Shown here: positions 55,329 through 63,135 of the stretch, piece by piece
How positions within the stretch are numbered: position 1 is the stretch's first letter
Layout of the letters: each line of letters begins with the position of its first letter
NCBI RefSeq assembly: GCF_007567505.1
Contig: NZ_CP041783.1
Span: 62,001-126,000, forward strand
Reading direction: 5' to 3'
Length of the DNA stretch: 64,000 bases
DNA from: Shewanella donghaensis
GTDB taxonomy: Bacteria; Pseudomonadota; Gammaproteobacteria; Enterobacterales; Shewanellaceae
Made by a program: the position numbers and the translations under genes
The notes under the pieces: model-generated
What the model was told of the DNA's origin: nothing
Databases searched by the model: none
The model's input: only the letters and a program-made list of their open reading frames with translations

Positions 55329-56870
55329 TTAGTTTTTCGCTGATGTATTGCAATATGGATGCATCAAAGCTCCATTATTAGGATTCCCTGTACCGCCATC
55401 TTGTTTTCGTATGATGTGGTCAAAAGAAATTGAATTTTGGTGAATTAAACCTCGACAATGGGAACAGGTAGAGCTCTTAGGTAATGTTTCTTGAATGTAT
55501 ATTTGTGATTTTACGTCCATAGAAAACCTTGTAGATGTGATATTAATTTCATCTAACTCACTCAGAAAACCGTATTCATTTAAAATTGAGTCAACGATTG
55601 TTTTTTCTAATTCTTGTTTCTGTAACTGGCTAATAACCAATATGTAAATTTTAGATATGTGTTTATAACTCTTTGTTCCGCTTCCATATTTAGCATTGAC
55701 TCCCGAAATGAAATGCTTATATTTAATAAGGAACTTTTCTAAGTCGTATCGGATAACAGTAAAAGAGTTTAATGTTTGTGCTGACTTCTCAACGTTCTTA
55801 ATCACATCAACCCATGCGAGAATTGCAGAATATATATGGTTACCACGTTTATTATAAAAATAGACTAAAGGATGTAAGCCTAATGAAGAAGGATGTGAAG
55901 AATTAATCCTATTTAGAAATTTACGAACCTTTTTTAGATACTGAACAGTTAAAATCCCATCCTCGTCATCAGATATTTTATTCGTATTAGTTGGAACGTC
56001 GTTACATTTTTTTACCAAGTCAAATATGAAACTATTAGTTTGAGGTGAGTTATGTTTCTTTATTAAAGGTAAGTCAAGTGTTCTTATTGTCCCAGGAGTC
56101 TTAGGAAGAAATATTAAACTGTGAATTTCTTTTGCTAAGCGTTCAATGTCTTTCATAATAATAGAATCAAACTTGGACCAATATTGGTGTCCTGTCCCAG
56201 CTCTAATTATCGCTCTCGATGTTATTGCGAAAGCTTTTCTACGTGATTTTAGTAATTCAATTTCAGTATCGTTAATTTTTGATGCTTTTTGGTTTATTTT
56301 GAAAAAAGAAAGCTCAGCTTTTTCTGCTCCACCAGTCACCCATTGTAGTTGTATAGAAGTTCTTCCTAAGCTAAGAGCTTTCTCGAGTATTTCCCTATCG
56401 CAGTTGGAACTATCTGAAATCGCATTTTTATATTCACTATATGACTTTACAGAGTTATTTATTTTTTCTCTTGTTTTATTTGCAATATCTTTTTGTTCTT
56501 CATCTATATCATTATTAAAAAATTTTTGAGAAAGTGCACCATCACCGTAGTCATCATTAATCCAAGAGATTAATGCACCTAATCGATGTGCACCATCTAT
56601 TACAAAGTTGTAAGGGCCAGAGTTCCACAAAATGACAGCGGGAATAAGGTCTCCATCAATAAAACTTTGAATAAATTCACATAGTTGATCATCAGTCCAA
56701 TCAGATGTTTCACGTTGAAAATCCGGTTTTCTTAACCCAGCATAAAAAAATTCACCTCTTTCTAAGTCTTTAACACTAACATTTTGATTAAAAGATGATG
56801 CTCTTGAATTACTTTCGATTACTTCAAAATCTTCACGAGAAATTAACGCGTCCAAATTAACATTTGGCAT
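55329..56870 (-). CDS. DUF262-like protein with C-terminal HNH nuclease, candidate defence gene
   Basis: The 513-residue protein has two recognisable parts. Residues ~30-115 resemble the DUF262/ParB-like fold: KPDFQRETSDWTDDQLCEFI, then LIPAVILWNSGPYNFVIDGAHRLGAL. DGAHR takes the place of the usual DGQQR. The middle ~330 residues are helical, Lys/Asn-rich and unknown. The end is a Zn-finger HNH nuclease: CSHCRGL, SFDHIIRKQDGGTGNP, NNGALMHPYCN. DUF262 proteins such as GmrSD and other restriction factors act against modified phage DNA, and the nuclease supports that. The gene is visibly richer in A and T than recC and lies directly upstream of it, as if inserted there. No methylase or partner gene is adjacent. 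Confidence 0.7.
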   Translation of the reverse strand: MPNVNLDALISREDFEVIESNSRASSFNQNVSVKDLERGEFFYAGLRKPDFQRETSDWTDDQLCEFIQSFIDGDLIPAVILWNSGPYNFVIDGAHRLGALISWINDDYGDGALSQKFFNNDIDEEQKDIANKTREKINNSVKSYSEYKNAISDSSNCDREILEKALSLGRTSIQLQWVTGGAEKAELSFFKINQKASKINDTEIELLKSRRKAFAITSRAIIRAGTGHQYWSKFDSIIMKDIERLAKEIHSLIFLPKTPGTIRTLDLPLIKKHNSPQTNSFIFDLVKKCNDVPTNTNKISDDEDGILTVQYLKKVRKFLNRINSSHPSSLGLHPLVYFYNKRGNHIYSAILAWVDVIKNVEKSAQTLNSFTVIRYDLEKFLIKYKHFISGVNAKYGSGTKSYKHISKIYILVISQLQKQELEKTIVDSILNEYGFLSELDEINITSTRFSMDVKSQIYIQETLPKSSTCSHCRGLIHQNSISFDHIIRKQDGGTGNPNNGALMHPYCNTSAKN

Positions 56871-57151
56871 TTTTTTACTCCAGTTTGATTACTTTAAACA
56901 GCATTGTTTTATATGTTTCTCTGCTTTTTTATTAATAACAAAGCTTACTTAAATCTTTATATTCACCTTATATTATTTGTTCTTATAAATCAAACTGTTG
57001 CAGTGGGTTAAACTAAAAGCCATACAAAACTTTAATTATTTGTGACACCCATAATTAACTTTTCAATTATCAACTTTTTGGGGGCATAGGTAAGTTACCG
57101 TAATTGTATTGGTTAGGTTATGGGAAACAAATAGCTTCATTTTAACTTATT
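56871..57151. other. AT-rich gap upstream of the HNH gene
   Basis: This stretch should hold the promoter of the minus-strand HNH gene. I see no ORF, RNA gene or clear repeat in it. It runs into the first multi-hairpin repeat. Confidence 0.5.
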
Positions 57152-57745
57152 GCCTGCCGCAGGCTTATGTGCAGATACAACTGCGAGACGCTGCAAGTAC
57201 ATCCGTGTAAGCTCTGCCAAAACGTCCCTGTTTTGGAAGCTCGCTGCTGCATCTACACCGGAATTTTCATCTCTTCGATTTAACTTTATATATTGCGATT
57301 AGTAACAGCGAAAAAAGTTGAATATCTTTTTGTCTCTGGCTCAACTTTAATTGAGGTCATCGAGAAAAGACCGTGATCTTGGCATGGATGCCAAGCTAGC
57401 TTTCGTTGGGCCAGGGAAGGCCCATCGGAAGCGTTAGGTTTTTTCGACAATGGCCAAAGCCATCTACAAACGAAGTTAAAAGCTGGATTAATCCCCATCG
57501 AAAATCATGCGCCTTTCAGCATTTTTCGTCTGGGGCGCTGAGGGATTGTTAAGGGGGACAAGCGCTTTTCCCCTTGGCTCTGGTGTGGGCGAAGCACCAC
57601 GACTTTGATCTAATCATTAATCTAAACGAAGTTTAGAAATAAACAGACCCATCTTAACCTTCCTAAAATAGCGCTTAAAAAACCGTTGATGAAACACAAC
57701 TTGTTTCACCGGTAAAGGTTGGTACAACAGCGCAATAAAATGCTC
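57152..57745. repeat. Multi-hairpin repeat, left copy, ending in a transglutaminase gene fragment
   Basis: This copy holds at least eight inverted repeats. In order: GCCTG/CAGGC (57152-57164), TACA/TGTA (57198-57209), CCAAAAC/GTTTTGG (57217-57236), CTTGGC/GCCAAG (57378-57395), TGGGCC/GGCCCA (57407-57424), ATGGC/GCCAT (57450-57463), AAGGGG/CCCCTT (57551-57575) and TGGTG/CACCA (57581-57599). The core 57534-57612 matches 59689-59767 at 75 of 79 bases by my count, in the same orientation. The last part is a copy of the transglutaminase 3' end. No protein gene explains the region. Confidence 0.85.
57650..57745 (-). pseudogene. Fragment of the transglutaminase gene 3' end
   Basis: Translated on the minus strand this gives 32 residues matching the C-terminal end of the transglutaminase at 59859-61952 (FHQR-FKRYFRKVKM). 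29 of 32 residues and 84 of 96 bases are the same by my count. Seven of the ten changed codons are synonymous. There is no start and no upstream domain, so it is a remnant. Confidence 0.88.
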
Positions 57746-57822
57746 TCTAAAAGTCTAAAAGTCTAAAAGTTACCAGTCAATCCTCATTAGATTCACTTCT
57801 ATGTTTAATAAGCGTTAGTCCA

Positions 57823-57846
57823 CATTTTGGCATTAATGCCAAAATG
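57823..57846. repeat. Perfect 24-base palindrome upstream of the porin gene
   Basis: Arm CATTTTGGCATT (57823-57834) is followed at once by its exact reverse complement (57835-57846). It follows AAGCGTTAG, a phrase that also precedes hairpins in both flanking repeats, so it may be a further remnant of the repeat. It lies ~220 bases before the porin start. Confidence 0.75.
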
Positions 57847-58064
57847 CAACCGCTGTCACTTTAAATACAATTATGGAACCAAGATTTAACTTATTGATTA
57901 CAGTTTAGGTGTTTTTTGTAAACCCTATAGCAACCCTCGTTTTGGAATTGGTTCCAGTTTTATGATCACATCATTGATTACACATAGTTTCTAGGTAAGG
58001 CACCTTCTTTAAAGCCCCAATTATTAGAGAAGGTTTTTTTAACAATAAAAATAATGGTGATGTG

Positions 58065-59285
58065 ATGAAAAAACGTTTATTCGGAATCAATAACAACTCG
58101 GAAAATAGTCAATTTAATAATACTAAAATAGGATTGAGTTTAATTGGAGTATTGGTCGCTAGTGCGCTTTCAGTGACAGGTGCAAACGCGTCAGTTATTG
58201 AAAATACCGATGTACACTTTGGTGGTTACATTAAAGTCGACACTATGTTTAGTGATTATAGTAATGGTGCTCCCGATTCTGGGTCGATTTCTAGACAGTT
58301 TTATGTACCTGGGACAATATATGGCGTAGAGGGTAACGGCAATCAGGTGGTCGATTTTCAGGCGAGAGAAACGCGATTTAACTTTAAAACGATTACAGAT
58401 ATTAATGACCATAAGTTAACCGGCTTTATCGAGCTGGATTTTATGACTCATGCTGACGGTAACGAACGTGTGTCAAACAGCTATTCGCCACGTATTCGCC
58501 ATGCTTTTGTGAGTTTTGATAATTGGACTGTTGGTCAATCATGGACCACTTTTCAAAACCCAGCCGCTTTACCTGAGAACCTTGATTTTGTTGGTGCTGC
58601 AGAAGGCACCCCATTTGTGCGCCAAACTCAAATACGCTATACCAATGGCGGTTTTCAATTTTCGGTAGAAAATCCAGAAACAACCTTAAATGATTACCAA
58701 AGCGCTAGCCGAATTGTCAGTGGTAGTGGCATGGTACCTGATGTTGTTGCCCGCTATAACTTCAAAACAGAGGCTGGTGCTAAATTGTCTGTTGCTGGTA
58801 TTGCAAGGCAACTTAAGATTGAAACGCGCATTAGCGATACTCAATTTGATTCAACGGCTATGGGTTACGGCGTCAGTTTTAGCGGTATTTTACCCGTAGG
58901 TGCAGATGATATTAAATTTACTGCGACTTACGGTGAAGGTCTTGGCCGATATATGGCGCTTAATTATGTTAATGCGGGAGTTATCGATGCCGATGGCGAT
59001 ATTGAGGCGATTACCTCTTATGGTGGCTTTATTGCATATCGCCATTGGTGGAATGACCAATGGCGAACCAGTGTGACAGCATCAGCATTTAGCGCGGATA
59101 ATGATGTCAGCTTGATGGGCGAAAATGTTAATAAAGACTCATATTCTGGCTATGTGAATTTACTTTATTCACCCGTGAAACCCTTAACTGTGGGTGTTGA
59201 ATATATGTACGCTAAAAATAGCAAAGAAAACGGTATTGAAGGCGAACTTAATCGCGTGATGTTTTCTGCTAAATACGTACTTTAG
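58065..59285 (+). CDS. Outer-membrane porin, DcaP-like family
   Basis: The product has 406 residues from the ATG at 58065. A long N-terminus precedes the signal peptide core (IGLSLIGVLVASALSVTGANA). The mature protein starts with VHFGGYIKVDTMFSDYS, typical of porins. Alternating amphipathic strands follow, and it ends with MFSAKYVL, close to the aromatic-ending C-terminus of outer-membrane barrels. YIKVD and DFQARETRFNFKT with FVSFDNWTVGQSWTTFQNP match DcaP-like trimeric porins, which take up small acids or sugars. It is flanked by direct repeats and is the only gene between them. The actual solute is unknown. Confidence 0.83.
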   Translation: MKKRLFGINNNSENSQFNNTKIGLSLIGVLVASALSVTGANASVIENTDVHFGGYIKVDTMFSDYSNGAPDSGSISRQFYVPGTIYGVEGNGNQVVDFQARETRFNFKTITDINDHKLTGFIELDFMTHADGNERVSNSYSPRIRHAFVSFDNWTVGQSWTTFQNPAALPENLDFVGAAEGTPFVRQTQIRYTNGGFQFSVENPETTLNDYQSASRIVSGSGMVPDVVARYNFKTEAGAKLSVAGIARQLKIETRISDTQFDSTAMGYGVSFSGILPVGADDIKFTATYGEGLGRYMALNYVNAGVIDADGDIEAITSYGGFIAYRHWWNDQWRTSVTASAFSADNDVSLMGENVNKDSYSGYVNLLYSPVKPLTVGVEYMYAKNSKENGIEGELNRVMFSAKYVL

Positions 59286-59321
59286 TTTATTTATAAATAG
59301 TAAGAACAGAGAAATAGCATG

Positions 59322-59969
59322 AGCCTGACAGCAAGTCAGGCTAGCTTATATGATGCATTTACTTGCCTCTCGCTCAGAGCGTTGCACACTGTGAAACTTA
59401 GCCTTGTCATGGACGGTCACTGCCGCGCTTACACCGGAATTGTTACCTCTTCGATTTGACTTTATTTGTAGCTACAGGAAGTTTTTAAGCAGCATATTAG
59501 ATGCTGAGAAAATAAACTCGCAGGCTCAAATAGTCCTCATTGAAATTGCTGAAATACGTTGAAGGAAATAGCGTAAACCTGACAGGACGTCAGGTTAGCT
59601 TTAGTTGGCCATGGATGGCCTATCTGAAGCGTTAGTTATTTTCGAATAAGTATGAGGCTTATTCGCTTTGAAAGAATAATTTCGTTGAGGCGCTGAGGGA
59701 TTGTTAAGGGGGACAAGTGTTTTCCCCCTTGGCTCTGGTGTGGGCGAAGCGCCACGACTTTGATCTATTTCAAACCTCATTAATAAGGTAACAAACCAAA
59801 AGTTAAAACTTCATTAGTTTCAGACGCTTCAACTTTAAAATTTAATCTAAAAATAGATTTAGCTAAGCAAATTCATTTTAACCTTTCTAAAATAGCGCTT
59901 AAACAAACGTTGATGAAACACAACTTGTTTCACCGACAAAGGTTGATATTGCAACGCGATAAAATGCTC
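59322..59969. repeat. Multi-hairpin repeat, right copy, running into the transglutaminase gene
   Basis: This copy has inverted repeats in the same order as the left one. AGCCTGAC/GTCAGGCT lies at 59322-59342, AACCTGAC/GTCAGGTT at 59576-59596 and GGCC/GGCC around ATGGAT at 59607-59620. CGAATAAG/CTTATTCG lies at 59643-59665, AAGGGGG/CCCCCTT at 59706-59730 and TGGTG/CGCCA near 59736-59754. Several stems differ from the left copy in sequence yet still pair. Its right end is the last 32 codons of the intact transglutaminase gene. The ~570-base gap between the porin and that gene holds nothing else I can recognise. Confidence 0.85.
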
Positions 59970-61952
59970 ACTCATGGTATTAAAATTTTCTGCAAGTTTC
60001 GGATGTTTTTCACCTATTGCTTGATCGATATATTCAGCAAACGCCCCCGCTGGCAAAGTGTCTTGCTGATATCCCTTCTTAGCCAATTTTGTACGAATTT
60101 GCTTGTAGCGCTTAATGTAAGGATCTTGTTTGGGCTGCAGTGTAAATACCCCTGCAAAATAAGCGATGACCAAGGCGATTAAGCCAAAGCTTATAATCAT
60201 CATGATGATTATTTTACTGCTGGTGACTTCGCCCAGCAGTTTACTGAGTATTTGTTGCTTACGTTGTTCATCAAAGCCCAGAACCCAGACACTCCAATAA
60301 AAATCGACACTGGCCAGTTGCAGACGAATATCATTTAACCATGGAATATTCTTTACTTGCAGGCTGGTAAATAGACTGTCTTGAAGATAACTGTCTTGGC
60401 CTGTAAAGGTGGCATCAAAGCCATCAAGGATCCGCTCCGGTGCAATCATTGCGGTAGGGTCAAACCTTACCCAGCCTTTGCCTTTAATCCAAACTTCAGT
60501 CCATGCATGTGCCATATATTGATAAACACTGTAATAGCCAGCTTTTGGGTTATATTCGCCGCCTTGATATCCAGCGACCATTCTTGCCGGAATACCGCTA
60601 GCACGGGCCATAAACACCAGTGCAGAAGCATAATGGGAGCAAAACCCTGCTTGATTAGTAAATAAGAAATCATCCACTTGCTGCTGGCCTAGCCTTGGCG
60701 GGCTTAAGGTGTAATAGAATGCTTGCTCGGCAAAGTAGCGCATCATGGCATTAATGCGTTGTTCTGGTTGCGGGTAGTCCTGTGCAAATTGCGCCGCAAG
60801 TTCTCTTGTTTTCAAATTAGTGTTTTGTGGCAGTGCTAGGTTAGTTCGTTTTGAATATGGCAACAAAAAGGGGTCAAGTACACTGCTTGGGTAAGAACTG
60901 ACTTGATAACTCAACCTTTGGTCAATGTTACGCAATGAAAATAAACGAAAATCAGCTAACTCAACAATATTGTCAGACTGGCTATAGGCTTGGTCTAAGC
61001 CAAATAGCCACTTTTGATATGTCGGCTCGGTGATTACTTGATAACTGAGTGATGATGCTAAGCCGCTACCTGTTGGTTTTGTACGCTTAGGACGCATCCC
61101 ATAGGCGCTGCGCTGTTCACTTTTGCGTGCTTCTGATTGGGTCCAACTTCGACCATCATAATCTTCCATGACTAATGCACGCCAATAGAGTTGATCATTG
61201 GTGATGAGCTGCTGTTTATTGGTGTTATTGATCTCATTATCAAAGCCGACTCTAAAGGCCAGATCCGGTGAGCGTGTCAATTTACTGATATCGCCTAATG
61301 AGATTTCGTCAGACAGACCTGTAGTGGCATTTTTCATACTGGGTGATAACCACAGTGGCGGAATACGCGGAAATACCACAAACAGTAGAATCGCCAAAGG
61401 CAGGCTTTGGGCGAATAATTTGAGGCCAAATTTGAAGTTGGTTTTTTTACTTGAGTGCTGATAAATACTGATGAGCACGCAGGTATTGATCATGGCGACA
61501 AAGCTTAAATGCAACGTATCTAAGATTGATTGGTGATCTAACAGCGCAAAGCCAATTAAAAAATAGCCCACAAGCACGACGATTTTGACATCACGTATTT
61601 GGCGCATTTCAATGTATTTAAGGGCATAGCCTAGCAGCAGTAAATTAACGAATGCGTTAAGTAAGCCTATTTGTTGTGACACCAAAGCCAGCGTGATGGC
61701 TGCGCCAATGGCCAAACCTGTGACCAGCAATTTAGGCGGTGCGGCGACTTTACCTAGGTAGATACCCACTCGCCAAACAAAACAAATTGCGCAAATACCT
61801 AAACTCCACAATGTGGCATTGGTATAGAGCGGTAACAGCACCACCACGTTGGTGATGAGCAGCCAGAAAAGGGTGTTTCTGCCAATGTTTTCATTAAACT
61901 CATCATTGTATTTGCTGTGTTTTGTTGACAATGCAGCTGAGCGGAACTTCAT
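59859..61952 (-). CDS. Membrane transglutaminase-like protein (DUF3488-TgpA family)
   Basis: The 697-residue protein has about six N-terminal membrane helices (residues ~25-200, DUF3488) and a periplasmic region. The transglutaminase core has Cys438 (GFCSHYAS), His482 (YMAHAWTEVW) and Asp498 (VRFDPTAM), a complete catalytic triad. One more membrane helix (~580-605) and a DUF4129-like C-terminal tail follow. It is the TgpA type, whose periplasmic substrate is unknown and which is essential in Pseudomonas. The start overlaps the stop of the DUF58 gene by four bases. Its 3' end is duplicated at 57650-57745. Confidence 0.9.
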   Translation of the reverse strand: MKFRSAALSTKHSKYNDEFNENIGRNTLFWLLITNVVVLLPLYTNATLWSLGICAICFVWRVGIYLGKVAAPPKLLVTGLAIGAAITLALVSQQIGLLNAFVNLLLLGYALKYIEMRQIRDVKIVVLVGYFLIGFALLDHQSILDTLHLSFVAMINTCVLISIYQHSSKKTNFKFGLKLFAQSLPLAILLFVVFPRIPPLWLSPSMKNATTGLSDEISLGDISKLTRSPDLAFRVGFDNEINNTNKQQLITNDQLYWRALVMEDYDGRSWTQSEARKSEQRSAYGMRPKRTKPTGSGLASSLSYQVITEPTYQKWLFGLDQAYSQSDNIVELADFRLFSLRNIDQRLSYQVSSYPSSVLDPFLLPYSKRTNLALPQNTNLKTRELAAQFAQDYPQPEQRINAMMRYFAEQAFYYTLSPPRLGQQQVDDFLFTNQAGFCSHYASALVFMARASGIPARMVAGYQGGEYNPKAGYYSVYQYMAHAWTEVWIKGKGWVRFDPTAMIAPERILDGFDATFTGQDSYLQDSLFTSLQVKNIPWLNDIRLQLASVDFYWSVWVLGFDEQRKQQILSKLLGEVTSSKIIIMMIISFGLIALVIAYFAGVFTLQPKQDPYIKRYKQIRTKLAKKGYQQDTLPAGAFAEYIDQAIGEKHPKLAENFNTMSEHFIALQYQPLSVKQVVFHQRLFKRYFRKVKMNLLS

Positions 61953-63091
61953 ATTTTGCTCCCTGCATTTTGTGTCGGCTCTTTATTCGAGCTTGGATTA
62001 GAACTTGAATTAGAGTTTGATTGTGATTGTGATTGTGATTGTGAGTCAGAGCCAGCTTTAGCTTGGGTGTGCTGATGAGGTGTTGAACCATATAGGGCGA
62101 TTAGTTGTTGGCATCGTTTTCTATGAGATTCGCCGCTGTCTTGCTCAATAATTTGTTGATGCAGGGCTAAGCCGAAAACCTGTTGGGATTGAGACAGTAG
62201 GTCGACTTGGTAAGCTAATTTACTCAGCTTTTGTTCAATACTGTCACCTTGTGTGCGCTGCAAACTTAGCCACACAGGTTTGCCTTCAGGTTGAGCAAAC
62301 TCTTTAGTCAACATGCCGCGTCCTTGGGCCCATTGTTTCCAAGCGACTTGTTTTAGAGATTCTCCTTCGACGTAAGGCTTGAGCCCTTTGTAATCATCGA
62401 CGCCAGGTTGCAATTTACCATGTTCAAATTCAGTTTGATTGTCACTGTTTACGCTGGTTAGGGAGACATTACTGGACATCGGTGCGGCATAAATAATGTG
62501 GTTTATATTCAAATCAACGTATGACCAAGCTCTAAATAATCCGAGAGGAAAGTTAGATGACACTTCAATTCTACCTGGATTATAACGACCACGAGATTGC
62601 TCTGAACAACTGACGCTAGTGTCAAAGCTTTCGCCCACATCGGTAATACGACTATGACGTTGACCCGCGAGGTTTAAACAGATTTGCTGGTGGCTGGTGT
62701 GACTATTATCTTTGGTGACTTTACCCGATAAAGTGAGTGGGAAGCTCATACTGGTATGGGCATAACTTTCTTCAGGTGTAGATGAGGTAAGTGTTAGGCC
62801 TGCAAGGTTTTTGTAACTGTAAATAATACAGCTGTGAAACACGCTGGCGAGCAATAAACTTAAGCCAATAACGAGATTGTTTTGATAGTTGGTGCCGAAT
62901 AAATACAAGACGATAATCAATACAAACCAAGCAACACCAAAGCCACTTGGCAGAATGAAAATACTTCTGTGAGTTAAGGTGATTTGTTTTTTAGCAGGAA
63001 TGCGTTTATCTAACCAACGGTTCCAGCGCTGTTTAATGCGCGCCGGAATAAAGCGTGAATACCACTTATTCGAAGTCGTTGAAAAGGTCAT
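61949..63091 (-). CDS. DUF58-domain protein of the MoxR operon
   Basis: The 380-residue protein has two membrane segments (FGVAWFVLIIVLYLFG and a following NLVIGLSLLLASVFHSCII). A DUF58 core follows with PGVDDYKGLKPYVEGESLKQ and VAWKQWAQGRGMLTKEF, typical of proteins encoded beside MoxR ATPases. The C-terminal ~50 residues are a Ser/Gln/Asn tail coded by hexanucleotide repeats. Members are thought to be targets or adaptors of MoxR chaperones. It sits between moxR and the transglutaminase gene and overlaps the latter. Confidence 0.88.
   Translation of the reverse strand: MTFSTTSNKWYSRFIPARIKQRWNRWLDKRIPAKKQITLTHRSIFILPSGFGVAWFVLIIVLYLFGTNYQNNLVIGLSLLLASVFHSCIIYSYKNLAGLTLTSSTPEESYAHTSMSFPLTLSGKVTKDNSHTSHQQICLNLAGQRHSRITDVGESFDTSVSCSEQSRGRYNPGRIEVSSNFPLGLFRAWSYVDLNINHIIYAAPMSSNVSLTSVNSDNQTEFEHGKLQPGVDDYKGLKPYVEGESLKQVAWKQWAQGRGMLTKEFAQPEGKPVWLSLQRTQGDSIEQKLSKLAYQVDLLSQSQQVFGLALHQQIIEQDSGESHRKRCQQLIALYGSTPHQHTQAKAGSDSQSQSQSQSNSNSSSNPSSNKEPTQNAGSKI
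62019..62042. repeat. Hexanucleotide repeat inside the DUF58 gene
   Basis: Four perfect GATTGT units encode part of the Gln/Ser tail of the DUF58 protein. Unit loss or gain keeps the frame, so tail length may vary. Confidence 0.9.
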
Positions 63092-63135
63092 ATTGAATTG
63101 GTCATATTAAATTATTCGCACTAGTTCTCGTTTGT

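Noticed and set aside
57286..57498. 70-codon open frame on the minus strand within the left repeat
   Set aside because: It runs through several of the hairpins, has no ribosome site or recognisable domain, and the matching part of the right copy does not keep it. It is a by-product of the repeat.
57152..59969. Composite transposon or insertion sequence around the porin
   Set aside because: The flanking repeats contain no transposase frame, no terminal inverted repeats and no target duplication that I can see.
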